The notes: generated by a model not told the origin, from the letters alone. A stretch of DNA of 64,000 nucleotides from Corticicoccus populi (GCF_042686195.1 NZ_JBHUOQ010000004.1:434001-498000); one strand, 5' to 3'; counted from the first letter of the stretch, positions 53,094 through 62,002 are shown. Program-made: numbers and translations.

Positions 53094-54101
53094 TTGGATA
53101 ATCAGCAGATTGTACTGGCAGAACGTCCGGAGGGGATGCCTGGAGACCAGGTGTTCCGCTATGAGGATATTGAAACAGCTCAACCGGATGCCGGCGAAGT
53201 TGTGGTTGAGAGTGTGTATATTTCGGTGGATCCATATATGCGTGGACGTATGAATGACGGTAAGTCCTACGCACAGCCGTTTGAGCTGAATGAACCGCTC
53301 GGCGGCCATATACTGGGAAGAGTGGTTGAAAGCCGTACGGAATCATACAGTGAAGGTGATGTGGTGACGGGGACACTGCCCTGGAAATTATATAATACAG
53401 TTTCTGAAGAAGCGTTAACGAAAGTGGAAGCACTGGATGTCCCGCTGCATTTATATCTCAGTACACTTGGAATGCCGGGTCATACTGCATACGGCGGGCT
53501 GCTTAAAATCGGTGAACCTGAAGCGGGTGAAACAGTTGTCGTATCCGCAGCATCAGGTGCGGTCGGAGCTGTGGTCGGTCAGATTGCGAAAATTAAAGGC
53601 TGTAGAGTCGTTGGTATCGCAGGCGGCAGTGAGAAAGTGAACTATTTGACAGACACACTCGGCTTTGACGCAGGAATCGACTATAAGAAACCAGATTTTG
53701 CGGAACGTCTCACAGAGGCTGTGCCGGATGGTATTGATGTGTATTTTGAAAATGTCGGCGGTGAAATTTCAGATGAAGTCTTTAAGCATTTAAACCGCTT
53801 TTCAAGAATTCCGGTATGCGGTGCCATTTCCGGATATAACAGTACAGCAGACACCGGTCCAAGAATTCAGCAGACATTGATAAAAAATCAGGCGAAGATG
53901 CAGGGATTTCTTGTCGCACAGTTTGCGGATGATGCAGCAGTTACAAGCAGACAGCTCGCAGAATGGGTGAAAGAAGGAAAAATCCACACAGAAGTATCCG
54001 TCGCAGAAGGATTCGACAGTGTGCCTGAGGCATTCAGAAATCTGTTTACCGGTGGGAACTTCGGCAAACAGGTCATCAAAGTTTCAGAATCACTGGATTA
54101 A
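53094..54101 (+). CDS. NADP-dependent MDR oxidoreductase (YfmJ/CurA/LTB4-dehydrogenase type)
   Basis: This protein of 335 residues lacks the zinc cysteines of ADHs and has SVDPYMRGRMNDGKSYAQPF, the NADP-binding VVVSAASGAVGAVVGQIAKI and FENVGGEISDEVFKHLNRF. The family reduces the double bond of enones (prostaglandin/LTB4-type substrates, curcumin) and protects against reactive aldehydes. AAGGAAG precedes a TTG start. A sigma-B-type promoter upstream fits a stress role. Confidence 0.9.
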   Translation: MDNQQIVLAERPEGMPGDQVFRYEDIETAQPDAGEVVVESVYISVDPYMRGRMNDGKSYAQPFELNEPLGGHILGRVVESRTESYSEGDVVTGTLPWKLYNTVSEEALTKVEALDVPLHLYLSTLGMPGHTAYGGLLKIGEPEAGETVVVSAASGAVGAVVGQIAKIKGCRVVGIAGGSEKVNYLTDTLGFDAGIDYKKPDFAERLTEAVPDGIDVYFENVGGEISDEVFKHLNRFSRIPVCGAISGYNSTADTGPRIQQTLIKNQAKMQGFLVAQFADDAAVTSRQLAEWVKEGKIHTEVSVAEGFDSVPEAFRNLFTGGNFGKQVIKVSESLD

Positions 54102-54104
54102 AAT

Positions 54105-54140
54105 AGAAGCAGGACATCGCCCGGCATATCAAGTGCCGGG
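54105..54140. repeat. 36-base direct repeat, copy 1 (includes terminator hairpin)
   Basis: This copy begins AGAAGCAGGACATCGCCCGG and contains CCCGGCA-TATCAAG-TGCCGGG followed by TTTGTTT, so it acts as terminator of the reductase gene. It is identical at 33 of 36 bases to copy 2 at 56327-56362. Confidence 0.85.
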
Positions 54141-54175
54141 TTTGTTTACATATTTATAACTAATATTTAAAGCTA

Positions 54176-55333
54176 TTAGGAAGAGAATTTTTTAAAATTA
54201 AAAGTGATTAATATGAATAAAGATATTCCTGCGAAAATAAAGATAAGCCAAAATATTTTCGGCTCATATGTGTAATACATCCATCCTCCAATAAGGCTTC
54301 CAAGTGGTCTGCCGATGCCATCTGAAAGTCTACTGACACCGAAATATAATCCTGTTTGATTGAGTTTTATGGAATAGGCAGAAACTAAACTTTCAAAAAT
54401 GGGAATGATAAACAGTGGTCCAAAAGAAAATATGATAACAGCAATATAAAATCCAAATTTTTGATCGCCAATAAAGAATAAAACAAGATAAGAAACGATC
54501 AAAAATAATGCACCTATTTTCATATAAACTGAGGAGTGACAACGTAACCTGCTCATTATTACTCCAATGGGATATTGTAAAGAAAGCCCGATTAAACCAT
54601 AAATAAGAAAAACAGACTGGATTTGAGTTGTAAATGACTTCGCGTGTTCTGGAAAAGTGACGAATACTTGGGAAACTATAAAGTAAAATAACATCATGAT
54701 TATTAACAGTCTTAAAAAGGGTTTGTTTTTAAACGTTTTGAAGATTTCTTGGATATTGATTTTATTATATAAAGTGCGTATTTTTTTATCATCCGGTTTT
54801 ATAGTGATAAGAAGAAGGATGCTTCCCAGAACATAAAGTCCGCCTGCAGTGAAAAAAACTGAGTGAATTTGTCCGGAATCAATAATCAATCCGGCAAGCA
54901 ATGGCCCGAGAATAAGACCTGAACTGAGAGCTGTGACACGTAAAGAAGATATTTTTGGAAGGTTACCTCCATGATTATTTTTCATTATAAGGCTTTGCAG
55001 GGAAGGTGTGGAGATACCGCCTCCAATGCCTGAAAGTATTGAAAAGCATAGTAATAGAATATATTCATCTGCAAAACCAATCGCAATAAAGCTTATTCCG
55101 CGAATTAATTCACCGATCGAACTGATATTACGATATCCGTATTTATCACCGATTTGTCCTGATAAGACTGATAGAAACATTTGAAAAAAGATATAGAATG
55201 CTGTGAGACTTCCTGCTTGAACAATAGAAATATTATGCGAATCAGTAAGTAATGGAAATAAGGGCATTACCATATAACCGCCTGCTGAAAACAAGAAAAT
55301 ATAGCCGGCAATGATATAAGCTTGTCTATTCAA
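54176..55333 (-). CDS. MFS transporter
   Basis: This 385-residue membrane protein has about 12 transmembrane segments and the MFS loop-2/3 motif as GQIGDKYGYRNISSIGELIR. YPIGVIMSRLRCHSS is the equivalent after TM8. It is probably an exporter of a small molecule. It diverges from the LysR gene at 55436, with about 100 bases between, which is the usual arrangement for a LysR-controlled exporter. The pair is enclosed by 36-base direct repeats, and is more AT-rich than the genes on either side. Confidence 0.9.
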   Translation of the reverse strand: MNRQAYIIAGYIFLFSAGGYMVMPLFPLLTDSHNISIVQAGSLTAFYIFFQMFLSVLSGQIGDKYGYRNISSIGELIRGISFIAIGFADEYILLLCFSILSGIGGGISTPSLQSLIMKNNHGGNLPKISSLRVTALSSGLILGPLLAGLIIDSGQIHSVFFTAGGLYVLGSILLLITIKPDDKKIRTLYNKINIQEIFKTFKNKPFLRLLIIMMLFYFIVSQVFVTFPEHAKSFTTQIQSVFLIYGLIGLSLQYPIGVIMSRLRCHSSVYMKIGALFLIVSYLVLFFIGDQKFGFYIAVIIFSFGPLFIIPIFESLVSAYSIKLNQTGLYFGVSRLSDGIGRPLGSLIGGWMYYTYEPKIFWLIFIFAGISLFILITFNFKKFSS

Positions 55334-55435
55334 AAGAACCCCCTCCTTTATGTTTATAATAGTGATAAGTAATTTATTTATAAAACGAATATTTTAAATG
55401 GAATTAATCAAAATTTTTGATAAGTGGTGATTAAT

Positions 55436-56275
55436 ATGGATTATGAACAGCTTGTTACGTTTAATTCACTGGTTAAAACAAGAAGTTTTACGAGAACAGC
55501 AGAAGAACTAAATATCGTGCAGTCAACAGTAACAGCACGCATCAAAATGCTTGAGGAAGAACTTGGAGAGAGATTATTTCACAGAAAAACGCGCAGTGTG
55601 GAAATTAGTGATGCGGGGAAAGTATTCTACGATTATGCAGAGAATATTGTAATATTGATGAATGAAGTCGGAGAAGCGGTCAGAACTAAGAAAGACTATA
55701 AAAATCGTTATGTATTTGCAGCAGTGGGATCTATCTGGGAAGGGCCTTTATTTAAAAGAGTAGCTGGTGTTAAAAGTAATGATACAGCCATACGTATGAT
55801 TACGGACCACTCACATCCTATTATTAATCGATTAAGTAGAGGCAGTGTGGACATTGGTTTTGTTTATATTAAACCCGCGGGTCCTCATATAGAGTCAAAA
55901 GTACTCTATTCAGAAAATCTGATTTTGGTTGGCAGAAAGAAAGAGGAAGCAATAACACCCAAGTTATTATTGGAACATAACTACATTCATTATAATTGGG
56001 GAGAAAGTTTCATGGAATGGTTTGAAAATGAGGTGGGAAAGGAAGATATTTTACAGGTAAGAGTGGATAGTATAAATCTTGCAATGAATCTTTTATTGGA
56101 AGGCGGAGTAGGATTTCTTCCAGAGGGCATAGCTGCTCCCTACATAGACAGGGGAGATTTATTGCAACTAAAATTATCATCTGATGTGAAAGTGCCAGAA
56201 CGGGAAATATACATGATATATAAGAGAGAAGATGCCGAAAGGCTTCGAAATGTTTTTGAAATGATTCAAATTTGA
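55436..56275 (+). CDS. LysR family transcriptional regulator
   Basis: This 279-residue protein has the LysR HTH at residues 1-60 (LVKTRSFTRTAEELNIVQST then VTARIKMLEEELGERLFHR) and a substrate-binding C-terminal domain. It is divergent from the MFS gene and probably controls it. The ATG at 55436 after GGTGAT is preferred to the GTG at 55424. Confidence 0.9.
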   Translation: MDYEQLVTFNSLVKTRSFTRTAEELNIVQSTVTARIKMLEEELGERLFHRKTRSVEISDAGKVFYDYAENIVILMNEVGEAVRTKKDYKNRYVFAAVGSIWEGPLFKRVAGVKSNDTAIRMITDHSHPIINRLSRGSVDIGFVYIKPAGPHIESKVLYSENLILVGRKKEEAITPKLLLEHNYIHYNWGESFMEWFENEVGKEDILQVRVDSINLAMNLLLEGGVGFLPEGIAAPYIDRGDLLQLKLSSDVKVPEREIYMIYKREDAERLRNVFEMIQI

Positions 56276-56326
56276 AGAATAGTTAAGAGAACATCAAGAG
56301 TAGATAGAGCAAAAGATTATGGTAGA

Positions 56327-56362
56327 AGAAGCAGGATATCACCCGGCATATCAAATGCCGGG
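56327..56362. repeat. 36-base direct repeat, copy 2 (includes terminator hairpin)
   Basis: This copy begins AGAAGCAGGATATCACCCGG and contains CCCGGCA-TATCAAA-TGCCGGG, then GCGATTTTT. It lies after the LysR gene and mirrors copy 1 at 54105 in the same orientation. Confidence 0.85.
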
Positions 56363-56463
56363 CGATTTTTCAGGTGGAACTCATCCGACATAATATAGTG
56401 AGAGTGTTCGGCCGGTAATGAGAAATAATATAATTATTTCCCGGGTAATAATGAATAGTTTAG

Positions 56464-57195
56464 TTATTTTACTGCCTTAACCATTAAAAACGGCGGGAAT
56501 GTCTGTAGTTTATGGATGCGGTCTTCATCATAATTCTGAAAGACTTCCGGCGCATCACCCATGTCTTTAATGTACTGAATGGTGAGGCCGCTTTGAATCA
56601 GTGCATTAATAACAGTGTCGATTTTATGATGATACTTGCTGACTTTATAGTCTGCACCGCTCCAGTAGAGTGTCCGTTCACTCTCGTCAGAGTAATGATC
56701 GAGGCGTAAATAAAGCCCTGAGTCATCTTTAAAAACGATATTCTGTGAGGTAGAAGCGGTCTGGATGGGGTGTTCCATTGTGAACAGTAAGGTGCCGCCG
56801 GGTCTCAAAAGACGGCTCAATTTTTCTGCCAACCGGCTGAAATCCTGAATGTAGTGGAGTGCGAGTGATGAGACAATCACATCGAATGTATGATTAATCT
56901 CTGTTTTGAGAATGTCGCCGTGAAAGAACGATGCGTTTTTCAGCTCGGGTGTCTGACGGGAGAACGCAATCATTTTCTCAGATACATCAATGCCGGTTAA
57001 AGATTTCGGCTGATGTGTACTGATATATTTTAGAATATGACCGAATCCACAGCCGACATCAAGGACATCTTTATTGTCAAGCGGCGGCATCTGACGCTTC
57101 ATCTCGGGGAACTCAACAATTTCATTGTAGCTTAAGGGGTTTGAGCGTAGTGTTTTATAACTCTCGAAAAAATCATCATTATCATATTGAGTCAC
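56464..57195 (-). CDS. Class I SAM-dependent methyltransferase
   Basis: This protein of 243 residues has motif I VLDVGCGFGHILKY, the acidic strand-2 end TGIDVSEKMIAFSR, motif IV DVIVSSLALHYI and post-motif RPGGTLLFTMEHP. The start is the GTG at 57195, with GGAGG eight bases upstream; a longer frame to 57366 runs across the modA promoter and is not supported. Small-molecule methylation is likely but the substrate is unknown. Confidence 0.85.
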   Translation of the reverse strand: MTQYDNDDFFESYKTLRSNPLSYNEIVEFPEMKRQMPPLDNKDVLDVGCGFGHILKYISTHQPKSLTGIDVSEKMIAFSRQTPELKNASFFHGDILKTEINHTFDVIVSSLALHYIQDFSRLAEKLSRLLRPGGTLLFTMEHPIQTASTSQNIVFKDDSGLYLRLDHYSDESERTLYWSGADYKVSKYHHKIDTVINALIQSGLTIQYIKDMGDAPEVFQNYDEDRIHKLQTFPPFLMVKAVK

Positions 57196-57292
57196 AAGAC
57201 AATCCTCCATATCTTTTGAAAGTTGATTTACTCCAGTCCATATTACCGATATATTAGAAGTAAGTAAAATTATACTGGGAGATGTATACATA

Positions 57293-58087
57293 ATGAAGGT
57301 GTCAAAAATATTTATGATGATGATGTTTGTTTTTCTGAGCATTGCCGTCACCGCCTGCGGCAACACCGGGGAACCAGCCGATTCAGATGAAACCGGGGAT
57401 GTCGAAGGGACCGTTACGGTTTCTGCCGCGGCCAGTTTAACGGATGCATTGAATGATATTGCGGATTTATTTAATGAAGAATTCCCAGAGGTCCAGATTG
57501 ATTACAACTTCGGCGGATCAGGTGCACTGCAGCAGCAAATCAGCCAGGGCGCCCCGGCAGATTTATTTTTCTCTGCATCAGAAAGTGACTTTCAGACTGT
57601 TGTAGATGAGGGCTTTATTGATGAAGAAAATGCGGTTGACCTGCTCGGGAATGAACTGGTTTTGATTGTGCCGCGTGGAACGGATAACGTCACGTCATTT
57701 GATGATTTGTCCAATGCAGGCCGGATTGCGGTCGGTACACCGGACTCCGTGCCGGCGGGAGAATACAGTGTGGAAGCTTATGAATCCATGGGAATATACG
57801 ATGAACTCGAAAGCAGATTTGTCTATGCTGAAGATGTGCGTGCCGTTCTCAATTATGTAGAAACGGAGAATGTTGACGCAGGGACAGTGTACCGGACGGA
57901 TGCGGAAACGAGTGACAGTGTGGAAATTGTAGATACGGTAGCAGAAGATACGCATGATGCCATCATTTATCCTGTCGGTCTTTTGAATGAAACAGAAAGT
58001 CCTGAAGCTGCGGAAGCATTCTATCGCTTTATACAATCTGAAGATGCTTTAGGCGTGCTTGAAGACTATGGCTTTATTGTTCAGTAA
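57293..58087 (+). CDS. modA: Molybdate ABC transporter substrate-binding lipoprotein ModA
   Basis: This 264-residue lipoprotein has the signal MKVSKIFMMMMFVFLSIAVT with lipobox TAC-C. The ModA fold shows VTVSAAASLTDALNDIADLF, YNFGGSGALQQQISQGAPAD, LFFSASESDFQ and the C-terminal RFIQSEDALGVLEDYGFIV. It captures molybdate or tungstate outside the cell. GGGAG precedes the ATG. It overlaps the modB start. Confidence 0.92.
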   Translation: MKVSKIFMMMMFVFLSIAVTACGNTGEPADSDETGDVEGTVTVSAAASLTDALNDIADLFNEEFPEVQIDYNFGGSGALQQQISQGAPADLFFSASESDFQTVVDEGFIDEENAVDLLGNELVLIVPRGTDNVTSFDDLSNAGRIAVGTPDSVPAGEYSVEAYESMGIYDELESRFVYAEDVRAVLNYVETENVDAGTVYRTDAETSDSVEIVDTVAEDTHDAIIYPVGLLNETESPEAAEAFYRFIQSEDALGVLEDYGFIVQ

Positions 58088-58748
58088 TATCACAACAGCA
58101 GAATTTCTGACACCGATTCTGCTTTCTCTCCGTGTCGCGGTGATTGCGTTGGCCATTGTTGTGGTATCTGCAACGGTCATTGCGAAATTTATGGCGCATG
58201 CCCGGTTTAAAGGAAAGATTATTGTAGAAACATTTTTAATGCTGCCGCTGGTCCTACCGCCGACCGTTGTCGGATTTTTATTAATTATTATATTCGGCAG
58301 TAACGGCTTTGCCGGAGAAATCATCCGGATGGTTTTTAATGAGACGGTTATGTTTACATGGTACGGTGCTGTCATTGCGAGCAGTGTCGTTGCGTTTCCA
58401 TTGATGTATCAGTCGGCAAAAGCAGGATTCCTCAGTGTGGATAAAGACATTGAAAATGCCGCGAGGGTTGATGGTGCAGGCGAATTTCAGGTGTTCATGA
58501 GAGTCACGATACCAATGGCCGCAACGTCACTCGTGACAGGTGCGTTACTGAGTTTTGCCAGAGCCATTGGCGAATTCGGTGCGACATTGATGATTGCCGG
58601 TAACATTCCAGGCAGAACACAGACACTGCCGACAGCCATTTACGTCGCGATGCAGGGAAATAATATGATACTTGCGTGGGCATGGGTCATTACTATTATC
58701 GTCATTTCGTTTGTGATGCTGTTGTTCGTCCGTTTGAAGTCCCAGTGA
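58068..58748 (+). CDS. modB: Molybdate ABC transporter permease ModB
   Basis: This is an integral membrane protein of about 226 residues with the ModB pattern FLMLPLVLPPTVVGFLLIII and the EAA-loop region ENAARVDGAGEFQVFMRVTI, then GALLSFARAIGEFGATLMIA. The start is uncertain: TTG 58059, ATG 58068 and TTG 58077 all lie inside the end of modA, and I see no strong ribosome binding site, so translation is probably coupled. No modC ATPase gene follows; rpsR does. Confidence 0.88.
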   Translation: MALLFSNITTAEFLTPILLSLRVAVIALAIVVVSATVIAKFMAHARFKGKIIVETFLMLPLVLPPTVVGFLLIIIFGSNGFAGEIIRMVFNETVMFTWYGAVIASSVVAFPLMYQSAKAGFLSVDKDIENAARVDGAGEFQVFMRVTIPMAATSLVTGALLSFARAIGEFGATLMIAGNIPGRTQTLPTAIYVAMQGNNMILAWAWVITIIVISFVMLLFVRLKSQ

Positions 58749-58770
58749 CGGATGTAACATAATTCACTAA

Positions 58771-58799
58771 TTGACAACTTTGAAAAATGTGTGTATAGT
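58771..58799 (+). promoter_or_regulatory. Promoter of the isolated rpsR gene
   Basis: TTGACA (58771-58776), 17 bases and TATAGT (58794-58799) are nearly consensus. Confidence 0.85.
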
Positions 58800-58805
58800 A
58801 TATTC

Positions 58806-58917
58806 TGCACATACACACAGGCATATTACACACGTAACGAATGAACGAAATTATGGATTCGAATGGGTAAAAAGCCGAACACACACACGAGGCTTTCCAA
58901 TCAATCTATAAAGGAGG
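58806..58917 (+). promoter_or_regulatory. rpsR leader, candidate S6:S18-binding motif
   Basis: A leader of about 110 bases contains AAAGCC-GAACACACACACGA-GGCTTT (about 58873-58897), a hairpin with CCGAAC at its 5' side. This resembles the autoregulatory S6:S18 leader normally found before rpsF. AAGGAGG at 58912-58918 follows. Confidence 0.55.
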
Positions 58918-58924
58918 ATTTCTC

Positions 58925-59164
58925 ATGGCAGGTCCAAGAAGAGGCGGTCGTCGTCGTAAAAAGGTTTGTTATTTCACAGCAAACGGAATTACACACATCG
59001 ACTATAAAGAAGTAGATCTTCTAAAAAGATTCATTTCTGAGCGAGGTAAAATTCTTCCAAGACGTGTAACAGGTACTTCTGCGAAGTATCAGCGCCAGCT
59101 TACAGCTGCGATCAAACGTGCACGTCATATGGCATTATTACCATATGTTAAAGAAGAACAATAA
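58925..59164 (+). CDS. rpsR: Ribosomal protein bS18
   Basis: This protein of 79 residues is a complete S18: RRGGRRRKKVCYFTANGITH, then LLKRFISERGKILPRRVTGT and a C-terminus LPYVKEEQ, very like staphylococcal S18. It binds S6 on the 30S platform. In Staphylococcaceae rpsR normally forms rpsF-ssb-rpsR, but here neither rpsF nor ssb is adjacent. It has its own promoter, leader and terminator. It may be an extra copy or a relocated single copy. Confidence 0.95.
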   Translation: MAGPRRGGRRRKKVCYFTANGITHIDYKEVDLLKRFISERGKILPRRVTGTSAKYQRQLTAAIKRARHMALLPYVKEEQ

Positions 59165-59171
59165 TATGCAT

Positions 59172-59204
59172 AACCCCTTTAAACCATTGGTTTAAAGGGG
59201 TTCT
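59172..59204 (+). terminator. rpsR terminator
   Basis: AACCCCTTTAAACCA and TGGTTTAAAGGGGTT pair perfectly and are followed by CTATTATATTT. Confidence 0.88.
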
Positions 59205-59330
59205 ATTATATTTCAGTCTGATTTAAGAAATGATTTGTTAATATTTTGTGTCAGCGAGTCTATATTCTTGTTGATTTCAATTTTAAAAAATATACTGGTA
59301 TCAACTAATGAAGAGAGAAGTGTGGTACTG

Positions 59331-59801
59331 ATGTCTATTTATGATTTTCAGGTGACTTTGGAAAATGGGGAATCGTATTCTTTAGAGCGTTATAAAGGAC
59401 AGACGGTGATTATTGTGAACACTGCTACGAAATGTGGTTTGAGCGGTCAGTTTAAAGAGCTGGAAGAATTATATCAGAAGTACAAAGAACAAGGGCTGAT
59501 TGTACTGGGGTTTCCTTCAAACCAGTTTAAGCAGGAACTCGGTTCTGCGGAAGAATCTGCTGAAGCGTGCCGCCTGACATACGGTGTTCAGTTTCCAATG
59601 CATCAGATGACAGTGGTTAACGGTAAGGAGACAGACCCTTTATTTGCACATTTAAAAGAACAGGCACCGGGTGCAATGGGTAAGTCAATTAAGTGGAATT
59701 TCACGAAGTTTTTAGTCAGTCCGGATGGAAATCACGTCGAGCGTTTTTCTCCACAGACCAGTCCGGAAAAAATGACTGACAGTATAGAGAAAATGATATA
59801 G
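59331..59801 (+). CDS. Glutathione peroxidase family (thiol peroxidase-like) protein
   Basis: This 156-residue protein has the GPx motifs NTATKCGLSGQFKELEELYQ with the peroxidatic Cys, IVLGFPSNQFKQEL and KWNFTKFLVSPDG, supplying Cys, Gln and Trp. Firmicute members mostly use thioredoxin or bacillithiol rather than glutathione and reduce hydroperoxides. The ATG at 59331 gives the family N-terminus MSIYDFQVTL; the upstream part of the frame is not credible. The ribosome binding site is weak. Confidence 0.9.
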   Translation: MSIYDFQVTLENGESYSLERYKGQTVIIVNTATKCGLSGQFKELEELYQKYKEQGLIVLGFPSNQFKQELGSAEESAEACRLTYGVQFPMHQMTVVNGKETDPLFAHLKEQAPGAMGKSIKWNFTKFLVSPDGNHVERFSPQTSPEKMTDSIEKMI

Positions 59802-59807
59802 AAATAA

Positions 59808-59833
59808 AAATCCAGCCGGGAGCTGGATTTTTT
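59808..59833. terminator. Terminator between GPx and LLM genes
   Basis: AAATCCAGC-CGGGA-GCTGGATTT is followed by TTT. The genes on either side converge. Confidence 0.85.
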
Positions 59834-59842
59834 AATGTCTGC

Positions 59843-60898
59843 TTATAAATGCTTCTTAATGGCAGGAATGATTTTACTGCCGATGATTTCAATGTTTTTC
59901 ATGACTTTTTCAAAAGGCACACCGCCGAAATCAATCTGTGCCATGAACCTTTGATGATTGTACAATTCGTGCTGGTATAATATTTTTTCAATGATCTGGT
60001 CTGGACTTCCAACCATCAATGCTTCTCTGTGGTCAGGTGCAGCATCAAATTGATGTTTAGGGTAGCCGGCACCGCGGATAAAGGACATGCCTGTATTTAG
60101 ATGCGGATAAAATTCCTGCAGGGCTTCCTGGGTTGTATCTGCTGTATAAAAAAGGCTCGCAGTCGCAACCGGAAGCGTGCCGGGTGATGTGTTAAAGCCG
60201 TTATCTGCAGCGGTTTTACGGTATATATCAATGGATGGTTTGAAACTTTCAGCGGGCCCGCCAAGCGTGGTAATCATCATTGGAACACCTTTTTTTCCTG
60301 CTTTCACAGCACTCGCAGGGGGGCCGCCGACTGCACGCCAAATCGGCAGTGTATCATCAATTGGACGCGGGAAGATTTTCATATTATTTAAATCTGGTCT
60401 GAATTTTCCGGACCAGGTAATCCGGTCGTTTTTGTTCAACTCCAGCAGTAAATCGAGTTTTTCTTCATATAAATCCTCATAGTCATTAATGTTCAGGCCG
60501 AATAAGTCAAAGAGCCCGGTTCTTGATCCTCTGCCTGCGACAATTTCAGCCCGGCCTTTTGAGATTAAATCAAGGGTCGCGAAATCCTCAAACACTCTGA
60601 CAGGATCCTCAGCACTGATTATCGTGGAGGAGCTGGATACTTTAATTTTACTCGTAGCCTGTGCAATGGCACCGAGTACTACGCTGTGTGCCTGGGTGGT
60701 GAAGTGCTCCTGGTGACTTTCACCGACCGCAAAGACATCGATTCCGGCCTGTTCAGCCAGCTGACTTGCTTCAATGATTTCCTGAATCCGCTGTTCATAA
60801 CTAATTTTTTTACCTTTATGCGGGTTCAAAAGATGATCCCCGAGTGAATAAAGACCGAACTCAAGCGGTGAATTTTTGTTAATTTCTAATTTTGCCAT
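59843..60898 (-). CDS. LLM class flavin-dependent oxidoreductase
   Basis: This protein of 351 residues is a luciferase-like TIM-barrel flavoprotein: LEFGLYSLGDHLLNPHKGKK at the N-terminus, VFAVGESHQEHFTTQAHSVV, SRGRAEIVAGRGSR-like KGRAEIVAGRGSRTGLFDLF and WRAVGGPPASAVKAGKKGVP. It probably uses reduced FMN for oxygenation of an unknown substrate. It lies 14 bases downstream of, and probably with, the dioxygenase-like gene. Confidence 0.88.
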   Translation of the reverse strand: MAKLEINKNSPLEFGLYSLGDHLLNPHKGKKISYEQRIQEIIEASQLAEQAGIDVFAVGESHQEHFTTQAHSVVLGAIAQATSKIKVSSSSTIISAEDPVRVFEDFATLDLISKGRAEIVAGRGSRTGLFDLFGLNINDYEDLYEEKLDLLLELNKNDRITWSGKFRPDLNNMKIFPRPIDDTLPIWRAVGGPPASAVKAGKKGVPMMITTLGGPAESFKPSIDIYRKTAADNGFNTSPGTLPVATASLFYTADTTQEALQEFYPHLNTGMSFIRGAGYPKHQFDAAPDHREALMVGSPDQIIEKILYQHELYNHQRFMAQIDFGGVPFEKVMKNIEIIGSKIIPAIKKHL

Positions 60899-60912
60899 AC
60901 GGCACCATCCTT

Positions 60913-61836
60913 TTATATTTTGTGTAAACGAGATTCTATTTCAGCTCTTTTATGTTCAAGAAAATCCGGCAGATTTAACGACTTTCCTAAATCCTTTACT
61001 AGTGTATCTACAGTGAAGCCCGGTGATTCTGTTGCGAACTCAAACATAATTTTGTTGTGACGGAAGTATAATGATTTGAAGAAGTACCGGTCAATCACCC
61101 TTAAATATTCACCAAATTCATGATTAATCCGGCGGCGGACTTCATTTAAATCATCATCAGAAGGGGTATTTAATGCGATATGATGAACAAATCCACGTCC
61201 AGGTCTGGCTGTTTCATTTTGATTTTCAATAATGACTAAATCTGAATATAAACTGTCATCGTCAAGTGTGAAAATCGTTTCTTCGCTGTCCCGCAGGTGA
61301 TAGCCTAAAATATCCTGCAGAAACGTTACAGTCGGCGCTTGGTCTTTCACCGTAATTTCTACGGGGCCGAGGCCCATAATTTGATAATTTTCAGGGACAT
61401 TACTGTATGGATTTTTCCGCCAGGCTGCAGGTGTATGATAATCCGCATTGGAAATCAGAAGGATTTTGAGGCCGTCCGGATCTTGAAAAGTTATTGCGTT
61501 TTGGTTTAAATAGTGTGTTTTATAAACAGGAATATTTTCTTTTTCCAGACGATCCTGAAAATAATCGAGTGCTGACTGATTGGGCACAAGCAGTGATATC
61601 TGACTCACGGCATCCGTTCCCGGACGGTTCTTTCCAATAGTCGGAATTTCAAAAAAAGTAACCAGTGTTCCCGGAGTGCCTGTTTCATCTCCGTAAAACA
61701 GATGATACATACCAGGGTTATCCTGATTGACTGATTTTTCTACCAGCCGGAGACCAAGCACATCGGTATAGAAAGATTTATTTTCCTGGGCATTCTTTGT
61801 ATAGATTGAAATATGATGGTGACCCGTAATATTCAA
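60913..61836 (-). CDS. Ring-cleaving dioxygenase-type VOC protein (MhqO/MhqA-like)
   Basis: This protein of 307 residues has two VOC domains: ITGHHHISIYTKNAQENKSF and LGLRLVEKSVNQDNPGMYHL, then VEITVKDQAPTVTFLQDILG and GFVHHIALNTPSDDDL. It ends with FEFATESPGFTVD. Relatives are hydroquinone/catechol-responsive dioxygenases of Bacilli, often with an LLM or nitroreductase partner as here. GAGGAGG lies eight bases before TTG 61836; the ATG 61890 would put 18 poorly conserved residues in front. Confidence 0.88.
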   Translation of the reverse strand: MNITGHHHISIYTKNAQENKSFYTDVLGLRLVEKSVNQDNPGMYHLFYGDETGTPGTLVTFFEIPTIGKNRPGTDAVSQISLLVPNQSALDYFQDRLEKENIPVYKTHYLNQNAITFQDPDGLKILLISNADYHTPAAWRKNPYSNVPENYQIMGLGPVEITVKDQAPTVTFLQDILGYHLRDSEETIFTLDDDSLYSDLVIIENQNETARPGRGFVHHIALNTPSDDDLNEVRRRINHEFGEYLRVIDRYFFKSLYFRHNKIMFEFATESPGFTVDTLVKDLGKSLNLPDFLEHKRAEIESRLHKI

Positions 61837-61963
61837 TTGAGTGTCCTCCTCATCAATAATCTGTATCACTTTAAAAAGATAAAGTTTCATTTACTCCCTA
61901 AATTATAAGACATAACCTGAAGTATTTCCTTGAATTTGAATCCGACTCACTGTAAATGACATA

Positions 61964-61989
61964 AAAATAGAGGGCGTGTGACAGCCCTC
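61964..61989 (-). terminator. Terminator of the YflT-like gene
   Basis: On the minus strand GAGGGC-TGTCACAC-GCCCTC is followed by TATTTTTA. Confidence 0.85.
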
Positions 61990-62002
61990 AGAAAAGAAAT
62001 AT

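Noticed and set aside
57196..57366. N-terminal extension of the methyltransferase frame
   Set aside because: It lies over the divergent modA promoter and start. GTG 57195 has GGAGG at ideal distance.
61895..61960. MhqR/YodB-type operator upstream of the dioxygenase-like gene
   Set aside because: The TTGAATTTGAA stretch is not a proper inverted repeat and does not match the known operator.
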